A stretch of 64,000 nt of DNA, taken from the NCBI GenBank assembly GCA_936432065.2, contig OW386292.2, positions 127,097,639 to 127,161,638 on the forward strand. Reading direction: 5' to 3'. The stretch is from Rutpela maculata. Lineage: Eukaryota > Arthropoda > Insecta > Coleoptera > Cerambycidae. Both the position numbers and the translations under genes were made by a program. The notes below the pieces were generated by a model, which saw only the letters and a program-made list of their open reading frames with translations, was not told the origin of the DNA and did not search any database. This document shows positions 31,584-44,278 of this stretch, piece after piece; the stretch's first letter is position 1; each line of letters begins with the position of its first letter.

Positions 31584-33925
31584 TGTAACGAAGCAAAATT
31601 TGCTATGCAATTCTGTCCGTTAAAATTGCTTCTTTGCACACCCTGTATTAGAACCATGTCATATCTATATATTTAATTTTAAAATTTTGTCTTCCATACC
31701 AGTCACCTAGAAATACTAGTTTGTTTTCTAGTAAATTCTGTATGTTATAAGTTCCTGATTTCAATTGTTTATTTTACTGCCTTCAGCATCAGAATAATGT
31801 TATCAGTTTATATTTAAAATTGCTAATAAAAATCCGTAATATAAAATGCATTCAGAATGTGTAAGCTGCTACAAGCGAATAGGTATTCACCGCGCGCAGG
31901 CCTACTCCCTCCATGCCCACGGGTTGGCTATGCACTACAACGCGAAGTTGAAATCATTCAGTTCTCCACGCACCGTACTGATCGTTAGCACGCGACGTCA
32001 AGCAGGTACCTCAGGTATGAAATATTTTCTGTCATTTAATTATAAATGAACTTGTGATTTTTATTCATCATTTAATTATTTTCGAACTTATAATAAAATA
32101 AAATATTTCTAACTTAGTCGTTTGACAGGCAAACACGGAAATATTTCTATCATTTAATTATTTTCGAACTTAGAAAATTTTACTGAAACCTAGGAATAAA
32201 ATATTTCTAACTTAACCGTTTGAAAAGGCAGATACGAAAATATTTTCTATCATTTATTTATTTTCGGACTTGTGATTTTAGTTGTAAATTCAAATCACGC
32301 GATATTTTAATGACTTAGTTATTTCCCGTGAACTCACCGCGCATTCACTCTGCGCTTACCCCCTCTCCAACCAAGCGCTCTCGCCCAAATAATACTAGAG
32401 AACCGGGCTGGAGAAATGCATTCCGTCTTGAGTACTGCTCCGTTTAACATCGTCGTCCGAGGCAGGCTAGCAGTGATCAGGAGTAAGTTAAATTATTTAT
32501 AATTTAAGTTAACAGACTTGGTAGTCGGTGTAAATTGTTCTAAGTGTTTTACTGTCGCAGGTGCGAACTTTGATCATTTGGTAGACTCTTTATATAGAGT
32601 TTGGTGAATGTGAAAAGATGTACTAAGACATTTATTAATTATATTTTTGCATTGTTATTCTGTGTCCGAAATCTGTTGAATTATTTCAAAACTATAAAGA
32701 CGCGTCTTTGTACCATTGTCCAGGCACTTAGATGAATCAGACAAATGGTATGAAGCGTGCCCTGTTAGCTATAAACTGTTTAATAATTTCTGCGTATGTT
32801 ATAAGACTATAAAGATACGTCTTTGCACAATTGTCCATGCACTTTGATGAATCAAACAAATTGTGTGAAGCGTGTTCAGTTAGTCATAAAAGTGTTTAAT
32901 CATTTCTGTCCGTCCTAAGACTAGAACAATACGCCTTTGCACAATTGTCCAGGCACTTTGATGAATCAGACAAATTGTGTGAAGCGTGTTCAGTTAGTCA
33001 TAAAGTGTTTAATCATTTCTGTCCGTCCTAAGACTAGAACAATACGCCTTTGCACAATTGTCCAGGCACTTTGATGAATCAGACAAATTGTGTGAAGCGT
33101 GTTCAGTTAGTCGTAAAGTGGTTAATCATTTCTGTCCGTCCTAAGACTATGAAAACGCGTCTTTGCACCATTGTCCAGGCACTTTGATGAATCAGACAAA
33201 TTGTGTGAAGCGTGTTAGTAGTTGTACTTATAAAAGTTTGGTCTTTTGTTATTCACTGTTATTATTCTACTGTTTGATTTATTCTGTTTAATCTACACTA
33301 CGACCCAAGTCTGTAACTATTAAGCTGTAACTATTAAGCTGTAACTATTAAGCTCGCAATATTTGCATGAGATATTCATAATTTGGTAGTTTGTGATTGT
33401 GCTTTCTTGCTTGATATCTGTCACCGTTTGCCCGTTCTCACTAGTTTGCTTTCACGCATCACTATTTGCTTGCCTCACACCCCGCTAACCGTCCTCTAAT
33501 TTCGCCGTTAAATCGTATTCACACCTGGGTAGCCTAGCTTATCAAACTGGTACTTTGGTAATATTATAAAACTGACTATTAACCTTAACTAAGTAGTTTG
33601 ATAGATTTGTAGATAGTAGGTTTTTATTTAATAAACACTGTTATTGTTTTTAACTCTGAGTTTTACTGCTGTGTGTCTGTGATAGTCTGAACTTCCTTAT
33701 CGACCTCTGGAATTACCGTTTCTTCACTGCAGCTATCCCAGCCCTACTGCAACAGGCTGTGTTAAGAGGCTAGTGTGGGACCTTTGCCCCACGTAAAAAA
33801 TTGTAAAGGTGGCGCCCGAGCTATTCTGAAATAAATCTGTTAAAAAAAAGCTCAAGCGCTAAAGTGACGCTTCCACTTGTCGAGTGCACAAGGCAATTGG
33901 AAGGAAGAAAAACGCGTCATAACTT
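31584..33925 (+). mobile_element. LTR (solo or remnant) with U3 tandem repeats
   Basis: This insert lies between the N-terminal and middle parts of the transposase. It begins TGTAACG (31584). On the plus strand it contains tandem repeats of about 115 bp (32640-33215), a TATA-like TTATAAAAG (about 33228), a polyadenylation-like TTAATAAAC (about 33628) and a primer-binding-like TGGCGCCCGAGC (33807-33818). After the latter only about 105 bp of possible leader remain and no gag or pol. It fits an LTR plus leader. Exact LTR ends and target duplication are not certain. Confidence 0.55.
32640..33215 (+). repeat. Tandem repeat, ~115-bp unit, five copies
   Basis: The units share TTGTCCAGGCACTTTGATGA, AATCAGACAAATTGTGTGAAG and CATTTCTGTCCGTCC words. 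The central three are nearly identical and the outer ones more diverged. They lie upstream of the TATA-like box in the LTR, where enhancer repeats of LTR elements usually sit. Confidence 0.85.
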
Positions 33926-34504
33926 TTCTATTGTCACCTTTTTTAAAGGAAAAGTCTAATTTTTTAATCACTTTATATAAACTGGTACGGCCAATATCAA
34001 CTATTGCTCCAGATTTTAGTTCTTCTAAAAGGATAGCCAAGGAAATATCAGACACCATATCGTAAATAACATTTTTTTATTTCATATTTTACAGCATCGT
34101 CTAACTCTGTTTTGGACTTTTTACGATTCCGTTTAACCGAAGCTTGAGGTTCCACATTTTCTTTGTCGTTTTTAGCTATTTTTCTTACAGTTTTTTCATC
34201 GATTTTTAAAGCCTCACTCACTCGCCTTTGAACGGCTTTTATTGACAATAAAGGTCCACCATTTTCATTTTCCTTTTGAAAATATTCCAACAAATTCAAC
34301 TAACTGTCGTGATTGCGGATTTAAAAATTCACCAGGAGACATGTTTACTATTTTAACAATAGAACAAGACTGAAATTGCCTCTTAGGTACTAATTGAGAT
34401 AAGTCCAAATATATCTGCTATACCTGACTTCCGAGAAAATCGACCCCGCCTCTGAATTCGACGACGACACGCGTTACTCAAATTGGTTTGCTGTCGAACA
34501 ATAG

Positions 34505-34967
34505 AAATCAATTAGGAATTAGTCGTGTATCGGACAAAAATAAAACGAGGTTATTTCCACTAGTCGACGATTCGAATTTTATTCTTCCTCAAGACTTAAG
34601 TGAAACGAAACCACAAAAATACTTCTTAGGTGGGAAGGAGTCATAATATTGAACAACAAGAGAGTGGAAAAATAAAATAAAATCCAATGGACAACATAAC
34701 AAATAATTACTAAACAATGTAAATGTATGGACGTGAATAGTTTCATAGTAATTATATGTTATGTTGTTGGATTTTATTTTATTTTTCAACTCGCTTGTTG
34801 TTCAATATTATGACTCCATCTCACCTAAGAAGTATTTTTGTGGTTTCGTTTCACTAAGTCTTGAGGAAGAATAAAATTTTATTCGAAACGTCGACTAGCC
34901 GAAATAACCTCGTTTTATTTTTATCCGATACACCGACTAATTCCTAATTGAAATCTTAGATACGGAT
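34505..34967. mobile_element. Small foldback element with hammerhead-like motif
   Basis: The arms 34505-34711 and about 34763-34967 are inverted copies around a loop of about 50 bp. Each arm holds CTTGAGGA, a short self-complementary stem (GAATAAAATTTTATTC in the right arm) and GAAAC (right arm, 34883-34889) or GAATC (left arm). This resembles the conserved core near Penelope-like element ends. Confidence 0.6.
34856..34897 (+). ncRNA. Degenerate hammerhead ribozyme-like core
   Basis: The order is TTGAGGA, a perfect 8-bp hairpin GAATAAAA/TTTTATTC, then GAAACGTC. The canonical core is CUGANGA-stem-GAAA with cleavage after GUC or similar. Here the first C is replaced by T, so activity is doubtful. 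The motif is mirrored in the other foldback arm at about 34564-34597. Confidence 0.3.
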
Positions 34968-35036
34968 ACTATTATTAATTGATAACAATAGAAATGTCGG
35001 ACGTCGGTCATAACTTGACCACAAACGTTAAAACTT

Positions 35037-36284
35037 ATGTTACAGATTAGGTTACAAACAGCGAGAGCCAAGCTCAGCCAAGTGCAGAGAGTTGCCTGCC
35101 TAAACATAACAGGAGCTATGCGAACAATGCCAACGAGAGCAATGGAGGTAATGCTGTGTCTGCCACTGGATCTATATCTAGGAGAAGTGGCCTTAATAAC
35201 AATGGCACGCCTCAAGTCCGTTGGCCTACAACCAAATGTAGGCTGTGGGGAGACCAGAAGTCGCCTGTGGAATGAGGCTGTCAGGAAGACGCCTCTTCTA
35301 CAGGCATGCACAGATGGTATCTCTCCCCAATTTGTCTTTGACAGACCCTACACAATACAGATAAATAGTGAAAACGAGACCGCTGGTGAAGGTGTGATAA
35401 ACATTTTCACAGACGGATCAAGGAAGAAGGAGGGGGCAGGATGTGGAATATATTCCAGAAGCCTGCAAATCCAATATAAATGGACTATGGATGAGCGAGC
35501 CAGCATAGTAAAAACTGAACTGGCGAGCATAACCATAGCCGCAAAAGAGATTGTCCGCAGACAAACTACGGGCAAAACAATCAGGATATACACAGACTGT
35601 AGACAATCACTACTAGCCCTGAGAAGTTACAAAATAACCACAGGAGTAGTATGGGAATGTCATCAAGCACTTGTAGGTGCCTCCAGTATGAACAACATCT
35701 CGGTATGCTGGGTGAAAGGACACGCACAGTGCAGTGGCAACAAAAAAGCCGACAAACTGGCCAAGAAGGCAGCAGGCCAACTTATCTTTGGACCAGGCCC
35801 GGCCAGTTTGTTACCGATTACGGCGACAATACAATTAATTAAGGAGAACACCCACAACGAATTTAAGAAGCTGCGGGATGAAACAAGCAGCTGTCAGCTC
35901 GCTAGGGAACTACTCACGTATCCCAACAAGAAAACAGCAATGGACTACCTGGCAATGACCAGAAGGAATCTACGTTTTATAACAGGAATCCAGACTGGGC
36001 ACTGTTCGCTAAGGAAACATCTATACAATATGAGATTAAGCGAAACACCTCTTTGCAGAGGTTGTGAACAAGAAGATGAGACGGTTCAACACGTACTCTG
36101 TGACTGTTCAGCCGTCTCATTAATCAGAGAATCCATCTTGGGAGAGCGTTGGCCCACCTTGGCCAATGTAAGGGAGATGCCCCTAGGCAACATCCACCCC
36201 CTACTTCGAAAGATTAGGTTGGTTGAAGGCCTAGGCGAGTGTCTGCCTAGAGGGAGGATGTACAAGGGGTCCAATGGGGCCTAA
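35037..36284 (+). pseudogene. Non-LTR ORF2 C-terminus with RNase H and zinc motif (5'-truncated)
   Basis: An uninterrupted 415-codon frame runs 35037-36284. The N-terminal part is RT thumb/connection (QRVACLNITGAMRTMPTRAM). RNase H follows with Asp in INIFTDGSRKKEGAGCGIY, Glu in KTELASITIA, Asp in RIYTDCRQSLLAL and the C-terminal WVKGH...KADKLAKKAA, so the catalytic set looks complete. It would degrade element RNA during second-strand synthesis. A terminal zinc motif follows (GHCSLRKHLYNMRLSETPLC, then C...H...C). The presence of RNase H points to the I/R1/Loa side of non-LTR elements. The start is set by truncation, not by a true initiation codon. Confidence 0.85.
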
Positions 36285-36659
36285 GTGCTGTGGTTTCTGA
36301 CCACCCTGCTGCTAATTCCATACTCCATAACAAACAAACATTATTTGTGTTACCTTTATAAACTTCTTAAATACTCAAATGGAGCAATATTTAAACGTTA
36401 CCAGCAACTTTGTTTACTGACGGTTTATAACTTATAATATACATATAACAGTCTTTATAACCAATAGCAGCACAAACATTTTCGCTAGCTCTATATAGCT
36501 TCTAACCATAGAATAGTGACACAGGCAAACAAAATAAAAAAAAAATCGAATCCGGAGTCAGAATTGCACCATTTTTTTGTAAGTTTCGAAAATAACCTAA
36601 AAAAAACTCATAATTTTGGTTATTTTCGGGATTTACTAAAAATTGGTGGGTGAAATGCA
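36285..36659. other. 3' UTR and spacer; outer repeat segment
   Basis: The first few dozen bases are probably 3' UTR of the preceding retrotransposon. Bases 36560-36659 recur, diverged, at about 41325-41388 directly outside a CAATGGAGT end, so they belong to a repeat family shared with 41.3 kb. No gene is present. Confidence 0.4.
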
Positions 36660-39050
36660 TAGGGGTTGCCCAATGGAGTCCCGGAAACAGACCTTTTTTT
36701 TGTGTGTGTGCCAGTGTAATATATGAATATCACCGGATCCGCTGCCATTTTCTAGAAAACCGCGTATGCAAATTAGTGCAATGCAATTAGGTTTATACCT
36801 TGGAACCCAACTATAGTGAACGGATTTGAATGATTTTTTTTTTGTTGGATTTCTAATGCCATAAATTAAAAAGTTTACCCATTGAAAATTACCGCAATTT
36901 CGAAAATCCGTAAATAAAAAAAAAATAAAATTTTAGAAATCTCAACAAACATACAATTACGGAATTTTTAAATATTTCTTTTAAGAAAATAATGATTTTG
37001 TTGATGAATAATTTACGCGGTTGTGTATAAAGAATTTGTAAAAAAAATTAAACTTTAATATGTAATTTTTAAAATCTATATTTTCTCATTACCAGCTTTT
37101 TATTTTTAAAAACTGAAAAATCAATTACTCTTCTAATTTTATGAATAAACTAACGAAACTCCATAGACTTATGTTTTTGAGGTCGCTGAATATGACTGAG
37201 ATCAAAGCTTATGAGACCAAAATATTAAATACTGAAAAATTAATAATTCTTCTAATGTTACACATAAATTCACGAAAATTAATATACCTATGGTATTTAG
37301 GTCGCTAAATATGACTATGAGGTCTAAATTTATAAAAAAAAAAATGGTGGATTAAAAATGGTCACAAAAAGGGTATAGTAATATGTCTAATTTTATTAAA
37401 AATACAGATTGTTATAAATAATTCAAATTAATATACTTAAGTAAACTAATTAAAGAACATTTTTAATCCGCACTTTAAACATGCTGAAGTGCAATGCAAC
37501 CCGCTTGTTCTGCGTATTCTTTAAAAAATAGACGGCTATTGCTCGTTTCTCTACCTACTATAGACATTTAAAATGCGCGTACAAACTGAAAAGTTTCAAC
37601 ATTATTTCAAACTGTCATATCTCTGGAACAGTTTGTCGTAGGAAAAAAAATTCAAACTCCTCGTTTTCGTTTTTTTTATAAGCTTTATTCCATTCTTATA
37701 TCATGATTTGATTTGAGATATTTCAATTTTAAATACATAATTTTCTTGTGTATGCGCTCAAGCACCATCTTTAAACCTTTATATCTCTGGAACAATTTGT
37801 AGTAGGAAAGTAAAAATAAATCAAACTATTCGTTTTTTTATAAGCTTCATTTTTTTACTCTTACCAGTTTTTAGAAAAAAAATATTTTCTGAGCAATTTC
37901 CAAAAACCCGATTTTTTTCAAAAAATTATGAAAATTTTAATTATCGAAAATTGGTACAGAATGAAAAATAATTGTTTCAAAAATTCTAAAAAAATTGAGC
38001 ACGTTAATAATAATATGCATTAACAATAACAATATAGAAGGATTTAAAAAGAAATTGAATTAATAAGAAATTAGAGCACTAGTTTTCAGTTAGTTACTTA
38101 GTTTTCAGTATAAAAGGTCGTAATACGTCTCATACGAAAGACAATTTTAATACCTTTGAGTTTTACAAAAAAAACGTATATTTTTTCTGAACGTTTCGGC
38201 GCCATTTTGAAAATACCATATTTCCAAAACTAAACATCGGAAAAAGAAAGAAAAAACTATTCGGTTTATTTTCGTAAAAGCTTTAATTTTGTTCCATTGC
38301 ATTTTTTTTAAGTCTACATTTTTCGAGTAATTTAAAAAAACCTCTACAAATACTGATTTTAGGGGGTGAAAATTGCAATTTTCAGTTCGCAATATCTCGA
38401 AAAAATATGCATTTTAGCAAAAAAGTGTATAAGACCTTTCTTTCTGATAATTTGATTTTGTATCAGATTATGTGTATTTTTTGTTTTTTTACGGCAACCC
38501 TTAAGAAGGGGGTGGGTACCACCCCTATCCAAAAAGCAGGAAAAATTACAATAGATATTCTTATGTATATAGTTTTTGAAGCATATTGAAGAAAAAAATT
38601 TGGAAATTCATTACGTCGTTTTCGGGCTAGGATTTAAAAACTTCACTTACTGTACTATTCATTTATTTCGCTTTTTAGAGCTTCTGCCATCTTCAAATTA
38701 AATTTAAAATGTTTCATTTTTTACAAATTCTTTATAAACAACCTCGAAAACTATAATAATCATTATTTTCTTAAAACAAATATTGAAAAAATTAGATAAT
38801 TGTATTTTTCGTTGAGATTTCTAAATTATTATTATTTTTTTTTAATTCACGAATTTTCGATAATGCGGTAATTTTCAATGAGTAAACTTTTCAGTATATG
38901 GCACTAGAAATCCAAAAAAAAAAATCATTCAAATCCATTCACTATAGCTGGGTTCCGTCATTTTTCATTTATAATGACTAAATGCACTGGACAGACACAC
39001 ACAAAAAAAATGAAGAGTGGGACTGTGGGACTCCATTGGATAACCTCTTA
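36660..39050. mobile_element. Long-inverted-repeat element, AT-rich, no transposase
   Basis: The arms of roughly 400 bp are inverted. CAATGGAGTCCC at about 36670 pairs with GGGACTCCATTG at about 39028. ACTATAGTGAACGGATTTGAA (about 36812-36832) pairs with TTCAAATCCATTCACTATAG-type sequence (about 38926-38946). The AAATTACCGCAATTTCG tract pairs with its inverse near 38866. The interior (37.1-38.7 kb) is AT-rich with several decayed repeats of TATCTCTGGAACA words and no coding capacity. Flanking TA bases are compatible with a TA target. A diverged copy of the left end is at about 41389. Confidence 0.6.
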
Positions 39051-39678
39051 GTCGGGAGCCTTCCCTAGCTGTACGCTAGGGGACAATGTTTTTCATAAAG
39101 ATTAAAGCCTAAGGAACAATTTAAGACATGTCCTAGAAAAAAAACTGGGTGTACTTTCAAAATGGCGGCTATATGTTAAAAAAAACTGTTGTCAATGTTG
39201 TTTTTGTCATTTAACACAAAAACTGAAAAAGATGGACAAAAACTTTTTCCACAAAAAACAATGTGCATAAAACTTTCTACAATTTTGTTCCTATACAATA
39301 TTTTGATAGGAGTTACCATTTTCCAGATAAATAAGTCCAAAGAACCGCTGCCCAAGGAATCACTACTTCCACATCCAGATTCTCTATCCAAGTCACTCAC
39401 ATCGAAAAAACTTTGTATGTGGAAATAATTGTTTATAGAACTTTAATAATATAATATTTGAAATCCTCTACCCCAAAAACCCATAAAACGATATCCCACA
39501 TCGGTAGTGGGGTTCTAGTGGTTCTTATACATACACTAAATCACAATTTTCTTTCATCCCCTTTAATAATGGGGTGGGGGTGGCTAATGCCAAAAAATTT
39601 TTTTTTGGCCTTAGCTTCTCTTGTATATACTATATACCAATTTTATGGATTCTTAGTTACACCAAATTTATCCCAATT

Positions 39679-40229
39679 TACAGGGTGGGTCGATTTTCTA
39701 ATTTCAAAAAGCCTGTAGTGTGAAAAGTTGTGTGATGGTCTAAAATGAAGAGACATTTTTTTATTTTTTTTTTATTTTAATATTTGACCCCCCCGCCGAG
39801 CACATAAAATTAAAAAAAAATAAAAATTGAAAATCAAAAGTTGTGGGCAGCAGTGGAACTCGATGGCAGCCACCTCCACGTGGTGAGTTCTGGGTTATTT
39901 TGTGTAATAATTATCGTGCGAAATAAGCACAGTACTAGCGCAACATCAAAATTTTATTTAGACGAGTTTTGAGGGGCCGACGGGGGTCTAAATACACTAC
40001 AAATTTAAAAATATGTTTTATGCGTAAATAAGTAACCATAACAGCCTTTCCCAACACAGGCGACTTAGTTATATTTCTTTATTTCTTTTTTTTTGGAGGC
40101 CCGGCGGGCGGCCTAAAACATTTTTGAAAAAAAAAGTAATTTTTTTCGTAAATAAAAGATCAACCTACAACTTTTTTCACTACAGGCATTTCGAATTTTC
40201 AAAAAAAGTTCTAAACCGACCCACCCTAC
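39679..40229. mobile_element. Nested MITE with CAGGGTGGGTCGA-type TIRs
   Basis: The left end CAGGGTGGGTCGATTTTC and the right end ACCGACCCACCCT are inverted. Inside, AAAAGCCTGTAGTGTGAAAAG pairs with the inverse CTTTTTTCACTACAGGC at about 40175. There is a TA beside the left end. It sits inside the 39053-40961 element and has no coding capacity. Confidence 0.6.
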
Positions 40230-40294
40230 GCCCCCAATCCTTCGACGGAACAAGATGAAAATATAATCTAGTTCTAGATCTCATTAAAGTACAT

Positions 40295-40490
40295 ATGTGT
40301 ACTAAATTTCAAGTCAATATCTTAAACAGTTCCAGAGTAAACGTGCGCACAAAAAAAGTTACAGACCGACAGACAGAAATTTTTTTTTGCTCAAACTTAA
40401 AATCTCGATGTTTCGTGACATTTTGAGCCTATTTGAACAATAAAAATTTTAAAAAATTTTTTTGTCGTTACTGTACTTCCACTGGATGTG
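40295..40490 (+). repeat. Dispersed repeat, copy 2 (first copy at 17320-17515)
   Basis: This has the same order of tracts as 17320-17515, in the same orientation, including a short run of CAGA words and a TTTCGTGACATTTT block. Confidence 0.6.
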
Positions 40491-41009
40491 GAGGTAATTA
40501 AGAAAACATGGAAATTCATACATCGCTAAATCACTTAGAGGAAATAACTGTGACAATTATTGTAAGGCGTATAATATAACTTTATATTATTAACATAAAA
40601 AAAATGAAATAAACTGAAAAAAATTAATAATAATAATAATATTACAATTTGCAGATATTTATCTCGAAAACGGTAACAATGATATCTGGAAAATGGTAAC
40701 TCCTATCCAAATATTGTATAGGAACAAAATTGTAGAAAATTGTATGCACTTTGTTTTTTGTGCAGAAAGTTTTTCTTCTTTAGTTTTCTTGTCAAATGAC
40801 AAAAACAATATTTGCATTTTTTTAAACGGGCGCCATTTTGAAAGTACAGCCAGATTTTTTTTAGGACGTCTTAAATTGTTCCTTAGGCTTTAATCTTTAT
40901 GAAAAACATTGTCCCCAAGGATCAGGGGATCAGGGGAACGGACAGTTAGGGTGGGCTCCCGTAGTATTACGTTTTGTATTGAATTTTATATTTTATTTTA
41001 AGAGCTGAA

Positions 41010-41255
41010 TCAATTCTCGGGAAAATTCCTATCCAAATATTGTATAGGAACCAAATTGTAGAAAATTGTAAGCACTTTGTTTTTTGTGCAGAAAGTTTTT
41101 CTCCATTTTTTGTGTTAAATGATAAAAACCATATTTGCAAATTTTTTTTTAACGGACGCCATTTTGAAATTGCAGCCAATTTTTTTTAGGACATGTCTTA
41201 AATTGTTCCTTAGGATTTAATCTTTATGAAAAACATTGTCCCCAAGGATCAAGGG
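41010..41255 (+). repeat. Extra copy of the CGGGAGCC-element arm
   Basis: It matches 40690-40930 closely (TATTGTATAGGAACCAAATTG..., TTGTTCCTTAGG, AACATTGTCCCCAAGGATCA) but ends GGGGGCGTAGTA without the terminal CTCCCG. It is a tandem or truncated third arm. Confidence 0.65.
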
Positions 41256-42535
<1,280 letters not shown>

Positions 42536-43179
42536 AAAGGGCATAGCAGGATAAGCATGTGTTAGGTGCCCCCGCACCAATCGGGTCGAAATTTTTAGCA
42601 CAAGTTGATAGTAGTGTTAGATGAAATTTCCCATAATATTATTTTTGGAAAACCATTTTTACGGGAGTTATGGGGGTAAAAAGAAAAATGAAAAAAAATT
42701 TTTTTCTCGAGAACGGATAAACTGATTTTCATGAAAAAAATATATGTTATGGCTTTTGATGGTGCAAATGTGGGAAAAAATTATTGAACCCATTTGTCGA
42801 AAAAAAGTGGTGAAACAATTTTTTCAAAATAAAAAAAAATTTTTTTTTAGGGGATGTTCCAGAGGCACACCCACCATTTTCTTCCAAATAAATGCTTATA
42901 TGCCCCTTTAAAACATATCCAATTTTCAAAGCGGTCGGAAGGGTACAACATACTCAAAATTGATAATCATTGGCAGACTGCGGGCGGCGCGGCGCGTAGT
43001 CTATGTAATGAAGCACGACTTTTTTGTAAATATTTCGTGCAAAGGCGAGATTACCTTCTCCCCCTCATTTTCGAGGGTGCTGAACACGATGCAAGTGGTG
43101 GGAGAAGCTTTTGACCGCCGCAACCCCCTGCAACTTTTTTGAAAAATATTTCAAAATAAAATTCTCATCAATATAGAGT

Positions 43180-43410
43180 AACCTGATTCGTGAGAGGCAG
43201 GAGGACTCACGCAAAAAGGTCAACCCGAATTGTGAGAGGCAAGGGGACTCATAATAACCAAGCACCTCGACTAATGAGGGGCAAGGGAACTTACAATAAA
43301 CAAACGACTATTTAGAGGCAAGGAGACTCACGATAAATAAACACCCCGACTCATGAGAGGCAAGAGGACTCACAATAAACAGGCACCTTCACTAGTGAAA
43401 GGCACTGTAA
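43180..43410 (+). repeat. Tandem array of ~44-bp GAGAGGCAAGGGGACTCA units
   Basis: About five imperfect copies of GAGAGGCA-GRGGACTCA, spaced by ATAAACA.GCACC-type linkers, lie inside the hairpin element. Confidence 0.7.
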
Positions 43411-43751
43411 CCTCCTCGTAGTGAACTTTGAAAACTAGTTCTTTCGTAGGCTGACTGCGGACGTCATCCTTGCAAAATCTTCAGATTTTCAAACTAGATT
43501 TTGTTTGACCCCACAGTTGACGTCAGAGAATTTTTGCACCACACTTCTTGAAGTTTGATACTGATTTAAATGGTAGGGTTGTAATGGCCGCCAGTGACCG
43601 TTGTAGTAAGATGTAGTAATGAACCGCTAGTCTATGTAATAAAGGCAGAAATAGTGTAAATATTTCTTGCAAAGACGAAATTACCTTCCTCCGTCCGTTT
43701 CCGAGGGTGTTGAACACGATGCAAGTGGTGGGAGAAGTTTTTGACCGCCGA

Positions 43752-44278
43752 AAATCTCCTTATGGATCTCTTTGTTTTCTATACGGGTCTGGAGAGTCAT
43801 TTATCAACGGGTTATACTTGAAATAACATAGAACATGATTATAGAGTAAGTTGAGTCCAGACAGCAGGTCTAGGGGGTTAATTAAACCCTTCCGAGGAGT
43901 GGAAAATCATTTTTTATCAAATAATTCGGGTTCAAACGCGTTTCCCCCGTTTTTGGGCTGATCATGGGAAAAATATTCATTTTTAGCTCCAACCCCTTTT
44001 CATCTCTCAAACGGTGAGTGAGAGGTGATTTCTGCCCGTTGGAGCTAAAAATAAATATTTTTCCCGTGATCAGCGACCCCAAAAAAGGGGTATACGTATT
44101 TGAACCGAATCATCTGAAAAAAAAAACTACACCTCTCGAGAGGGTTTAATCAACCCTCTAGGCCTGCTGTCTGGACTCTACTTGCTCTATAACCCCCTTC
44201 CATATTATTTCAAGTATAACCCGTTGATAAATCACTCCCCAAATCCGTTTATATGAAAACATAAAGGGATCCATAAGA
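43752..44278. repeat. Internal palindrome of the hairpin element
   Basis: The arms pair from GATCTCTTTG-type sequence (about 43760) to AAAGGGATC (about 44265). They pair through TCCAGACAGCAGGTCTAGGG and its inverse, and through ATTTTTAGCTCCAAC and GTTGGAGCTAAAAAT, around a loop near 44010. Confidence 0.7.

Larger units (their letters stand above)
27783..34342 (-). pseudogene. Tc1/mariner-superfamily DDE transposase, split by two insertions
   Basis: Read on the minus strand there are three pieces. N-terminus 34342-33925: MSPGEFLNPQSRQLVEF, a helix-turn-helix (AVQRRVSEAL..DEKTVRKI) and a basic NRKKSK block. Middle 31583-31085: KVLCERPHIYLKR, first Asp in VVFLDETWTFSRGG, KRFIVVHAGS, second Asp in IIVLDNAKYHS. 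C-terminus 27924-27783: LETYIREVRTEEI then an acidic tail DDKDSEGLDIDEEN. The pattern is that of a widespread insect DDE family with N-R-K-V and V-H-A-G-S signatures. An LTR sequence (about 31584-33925) and a retrotransposon (about 27925-31080) separate the pieces. The section with the third catalytic acidic residue is absent, and several frameshifts occur (34300, 34060, 31318). Confidence 0.75.
39053..40961. mobile_element. CGGGAGCC-ended element with TAGT target duplication
   Basis: TAGT at 39049-39052 and 40962-40965 flanks CGGGAGCC...GGCTCCCG. The inverted arms of about 280 bp (39053-39330 and about 40680-40961) share GGGGACAATGTTTTTCATAAAG and GAGTTACCATTTTCCAGAT-type tracts. It is non-coding. 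It contains a nested MITE at about 39679-40229 and repeat copy 2 (40295-40490). Related ends occur at 41010-41255, 47957-47985 and 57310-57797. Confidence 0.7.

Noticed and set aside
32640..33215. CRISPR-like array
   Set aside because: The unit is about 115 bp and tandem without unique spacers, in a eukaryotic LTR context.
35348..35857. Antisense frames of 62-81 codons
   Set aside because: They are shadows of the intact RNase H frame on the plus strand.
42854..43142. Frames of 60-86 codons in the hairpin element arms
   Set aside because: They have no motif, and they recur inverted at 44299-44674 because the arms are copies.
43180..43410. CRISPR-like direct repeats (GAGAGGCAAGGGGACTCA)
   Set aside because: Units are imperfect and linkers are related to each other. 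It lies inside a palindromic transposon, with no cas genes.
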